Source of the DNA: Stromatinia cepivora
Lineage: Eukaryota > Ascomycota > Leotiomycetes > Helotiales > Sclerotiniaceae
Length of the DNA stretch: 64,000 nt
Assembly: GCA_014898415.1 (NCBI GenBank)
Contig: RCTD01000001.1
Coordinates: 1,674,001-1,738,000 of the forward strand
Direction of reading: 5' to 3'
Position numbers and translations under genes: made by a program. The notes under the pieces are model-generated. The model did not search any database, had not been told where the DNA came from, and was given only the letters and a program-made list of their open reading frames with translations. Positions 60,870 through 64,000 of this stretch are shown here, piece after piece (positions within the stretch are counted from its first letter, which is position 1; the number at the start of each line of letters is the position of its first letter).

Positions 60870-63800
60870 CTAATCTGCTAAATTGAAGAACATTTTTCTT
60901 TCCCTTGGTTTCATAAATGAATCGTTATCTATATGATTGTAATTATCTTTTCCATTTTTATAAAGCTTTATTTAATCAATTAATCGATTAAAAGGATCAG
61001 GCAATATTAAATTGACTAGATGAAAATCATATAGAAAGTGCAATGATGTTTTAAGATCGGAAGCAGGATACCAGGTAAGATCAGTATCGCTATTAAACCA
61101 CGAGATTCTATATAATAGGGTTTTTCGTGCTTTCTTTATTGCTAGGACCTTTTTTATTTCCTATTCCGAATTATCAATTATATTAATAGATAGAGGTGAT
61201 TCGAATATTTGATTAAAAAAAGGATCATTATATACCTTGTATAATCGATCTGAAGGGAAAACAGGATAAATTTTTATCGTAATCAAAAATTCGAACTTAA
61301 AAAAGCTTTTAGATCGATCAATAATCTTGAATCTTTCTTGAATTAGGAAATCCAGTTTCTTGAATGGTCTTTGGGTAGGGTAACTTTTTATATTGAGTTA
61401 TATATAATCTCCGATATCGAAATCGACCTTATACCAATAAGTATTCATGGATTTCGATATCTTGATTTGGGTATACAATAGATCTTCTTTTGCTTATACA
61501 AAAATTAATCTATTGTATTCTATATATATACAGGTATCATATATATTTATATCATCTATTAGCTTATTAGTATCTTCCTTTCATTTCTATATATATTTCG
61601 GTGTATACCTGTATAGGATTTCGTAGAGTATAAACCCTCCTAAAAAGTTGTATGGAAGAATAAATTGTATATAATCCATTATAAATAGGAATTCTGATCA
61701 ATCATCTTGATAATAATTAATAAACGATTTTAACCATTATTAAAGGTATTGATTATAAATCTCAATTTGATTATCGATTTGAAGATGATGAATAATGGAT
61801 AGTTTGAGATCGGTTTTTAGGATTTGACTGAATTCCTTTTAGAATTATGATATGAATTAAGGATCACAATCTGATATTATAATATCAAAAGAATTATAAT
61901 ATCGATATATATAATAGAGATATAATTATATTTGAATTCGAATATCGATTGATTTATGATAAGGTATGGAGATAATTTACTTTGTCAATCGATCAATAAT
62001 AATTAAAACATTATTATATTTATATTTATCCTTATTAAAATTATAATAATCCATAATGATATATTGTTATATTTAATTAGAAATCAGAAATAGATATAAT
62101 AAACCAAAGATATAATCATATAAAACAGAACTATATTTGCAAATATAATAATTACATATATATCTGACTACAATATTATATATTCTAAACCAATAATATT
62201 ATTAAGATAATAAAAAATAGGTTTTGCTTATACCAAAATAAACAATGAAAACAGAATTATAGGTTTCACAAATCAGATAAATTTGAAGGTTGTCGATATC
62301 GAATATCATCAAATGATCATTATAAAGCAAAAGATCATTTTGAAGTAATATATACTTGTAATCTTGAATAACTTGTATTCTGAATACTAACAAACTATCT
62401 ATAATTTTATTTGCTTCAATAATATAGTTAACTAGATCGAATCGAAGAGCGATTTCACTCAAATCGATATTAATAATCGTTATTTCGTTTAAATGATACT
62501 TTCATAAAGTTTTTCTTATAATTTCAATATCAATTTGATTATCTTTAATAAACTACTGGAAACGATTCTTTTTCTTAATATAATTCTGAAAATCCAACTC
62601 ATTAATCTAATAGATTAAGGCATCAATAAAAAGATTATCTTTTCTAAAATGATATATAATAATAAAATTATAATCGATTAAAACTTCTGTTCAACAAGTT
62701 TATCGAGTATTGAGAATCTTGATAATTATAAAATATTCGAGGACCTTATAATCGATATAAACCTTGATTTTATATAGTAAACCGATAAATTCCGCTTTCC
62801 AATAATTGAAAAATCGAATGATTAATAGCATTTCCTTATCATAAACTTTGTAATTCAGTTCAGCAATAATCATAATCTTGAAGAAATAAATTATAGAAAA
62901 TCAATCTTCGTTATACTATTGTAATAATATATTAACGATTATTCCATCAGATATATCTATTTCAAATATATAAAGGAATCGATGATTATAATATTGCAAA
63001 AGCGAAACAAAGATAAGTTTTTTCTTTAAGATATTGAATGCGTTTTGGTATACTTCATCGAATATGAATTTAACGTTTGCTTTAATGAGTTTATTGAAAG
63101 GTTTCATTATTATACTGTAATCCTTAATGAACTATCGATAAAAATTGCAAAAACCAAAGAATGATTGAATCCCTTTCATTATTATCAGAAAAATCTAATT
63201 CTCAATTATCTCAATCTTTTCAGGGTCTATTTCTACTCTTTTAATAAAAATAATAAAGTCTAAATATTTGATATATATAATATTGAATTCGTATTTCTTA
63301 AGATCTATTTGTAGACCAATAGCTTCTAATCATTCAAGAATTAACTTAATATGAATTTGATGCTTTTCTTTGTTTTCGGAATAGATTAGAATATCGTCGA
63401 GGTATACTATATAAAAGATATCTAAATAATCGAATAGAACATCATTCATATAACACTAATAAATTACAGGATTATTCATTAATCCGAATAATACGATCTT
63501 GTATTTATATAATCTGTATCGGGTTCGAAAGGTAATATACTCTTTCGAAACAGGATCCATTCTTATACAATAAAAAGCTTAACGAATATCGAATTTAATA
63601 AAGATTTTAACATTAGAAAGCCGAAAAAGCATTTCGTTGATCAAAGGGAAGGAATACCGATCTTTATATATCAAGGAATTCAATAATCTGAAGTCTATAC
63701 AGAACCTCAAATTACTATTGGGTTTTTTAACGAATAAGATAGATACAATATAAAAGGCTTAATTGGATTCAATGAAACCTTTACTAAAATTATCCATAAT

Positions 63801-64000
63801 ATATTTTTTAACAATTTCCAATTGTTCTAAAGACATCTTATAAAACGGATTATAATGCAAAACTTATTCTCCTTCGTTTTCCAATATAATTTTATAATCA
63901 TAAGATCGATTAGAAGATAAAATATTTGATTTATATTTGAAAAAGATTCGATGATATTATCGATATTTAGATGGTATTTCGGATTCTAAATCGATTTCAA
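60870..64000 (-). pseudogene. Gypsy-1 copy F pol, partial
   Basis: The stop corresponds to 60870-60872. Integrase runs to about 62160. The zinc region and its linker are open at 62462-62202 (ALRFDLVNYIIEANKIIDSL). The RNase H start is open at 63107-62916 (MKPFNKLIKANVKFIFDEVY, YNHRFLYIFEIDISDG). The RT active site YLDD is intact at 63393-63404. The RT start runs off at the window edge. It is less damaged than copy A in RT but still contains stops. Confidence 0.83.

Larger units (their letters stand above)
60151..64000 (-). mobile_element. Gypsy-1 copy F, 3' part, continuing beyond the window
   Basis: It starts with a 282-bp LTR in reverse orientation (60151-60432), then the reversed polypurine tract (60433-60450) and 3' untranslated region, then pol up to the window edge. 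It is inserted in the protease region of Gypsy-2 J3 (left flank ATATC). It lacks about 165 bp of the 3' repeat array present in A and B. The 5' half and target duplication lie right of 64000. Confidence 0.88.

Noticed and set aside
1..64000. CRISPR arrays, bacterial operons, rRNA or tRNA genes
   Set aside because: No regularly spaced repeats, Shine-Dalgarno-led gene series, or recognisable tRNA/rRNA sequence was seen; the content is eukaryotic retrotransposons.

Overview
The window looks like about 64 kb of gene-free, extremely AT-rich heterochromatin from a filamentous ascomycete fungus (Pezizomycotina-type). I found almost no host gene sequence. Nearly every base belongs to nested transposable elements whose frames are broken by C:G-to-T:A transitions: CAA/CAG to TAA/TAG, TGG to TAG, Cys and His to Tyr, Asp to Asn. 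That pattern is characteristic of repeat-induced point mutation (RIP). The species cannot be named from the sequence alone.

Layout. Bases 1-202 are the only host-like DNA: a possible exon end with a GTAAGT donor, and a 98-bp TA-flanked MITE. From 203 on there are six main families. (i) Gypsy-1, with 280-bp LTRs: a fragment at 203-1058, copy A (+, 1286-17229), copy B (-, 24122 down to 17235 plus 1285-1059) and copy F (-, 60151 to beyond the window). (ii) Copia-1, with 204-217-bp LTRs: copy C1 (-, 3402-12327), copy C2 (+, 44943-50414) and a solo LTR (23232-23447). (iii) A Fot1/pogo DNA transposon (8611-10796). (iv) Gypsy-2, a chromodomain element with 290-bp LTRs and - sense: J1 (24123-26327 + 41017-42471), K/J2 (42472-54683) and J3 (54395 onward). 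(v) Gypsy-3, copy G (-, 26328-41011), also with a chromodomain. (vi) Copia-2, copy H (+, 28224-36513).

Nesting is deep and mostly provable by target-site duplications (TSDs). Fot1 (TA) sits in C1; C1 (ATACT) sits in A; A (TTAAT) sits inside the 3' LTR of B; B abuts Gypsy-2 copy J1. Further along, H (TATTA) sits in G, and G (CAGAA) sits in J1. C2 and F interrupt other Gypsy-2 copies. J2 and J3 share one LTR, as expected for a tandem array made by unequal LTR recombination.

The most unusual signal is recurrent. Three unrelated LTR families each carry extra reading frames on the strand opposite gag-pol, between the end of pol and the 3' LTR, convergent with pol. In Gypsy-3 it is a Zn(II)2Cys6-like cysteine cluster plus charged helix (26706-27329, +). 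In Gypsy-2 it is a predicted membrane plus lysine-rich protein seen in two copies (42798-44554 and 54720-56476, +). In Copia-2 it is a set of small membrane/acidic frames (34484-35857, -). These are candidate antisense accessory genes of fungal retrotransposons.

Most coding entries below are pseudogenes. Domain limits are approximate because frames had to be followed across stops and indels.
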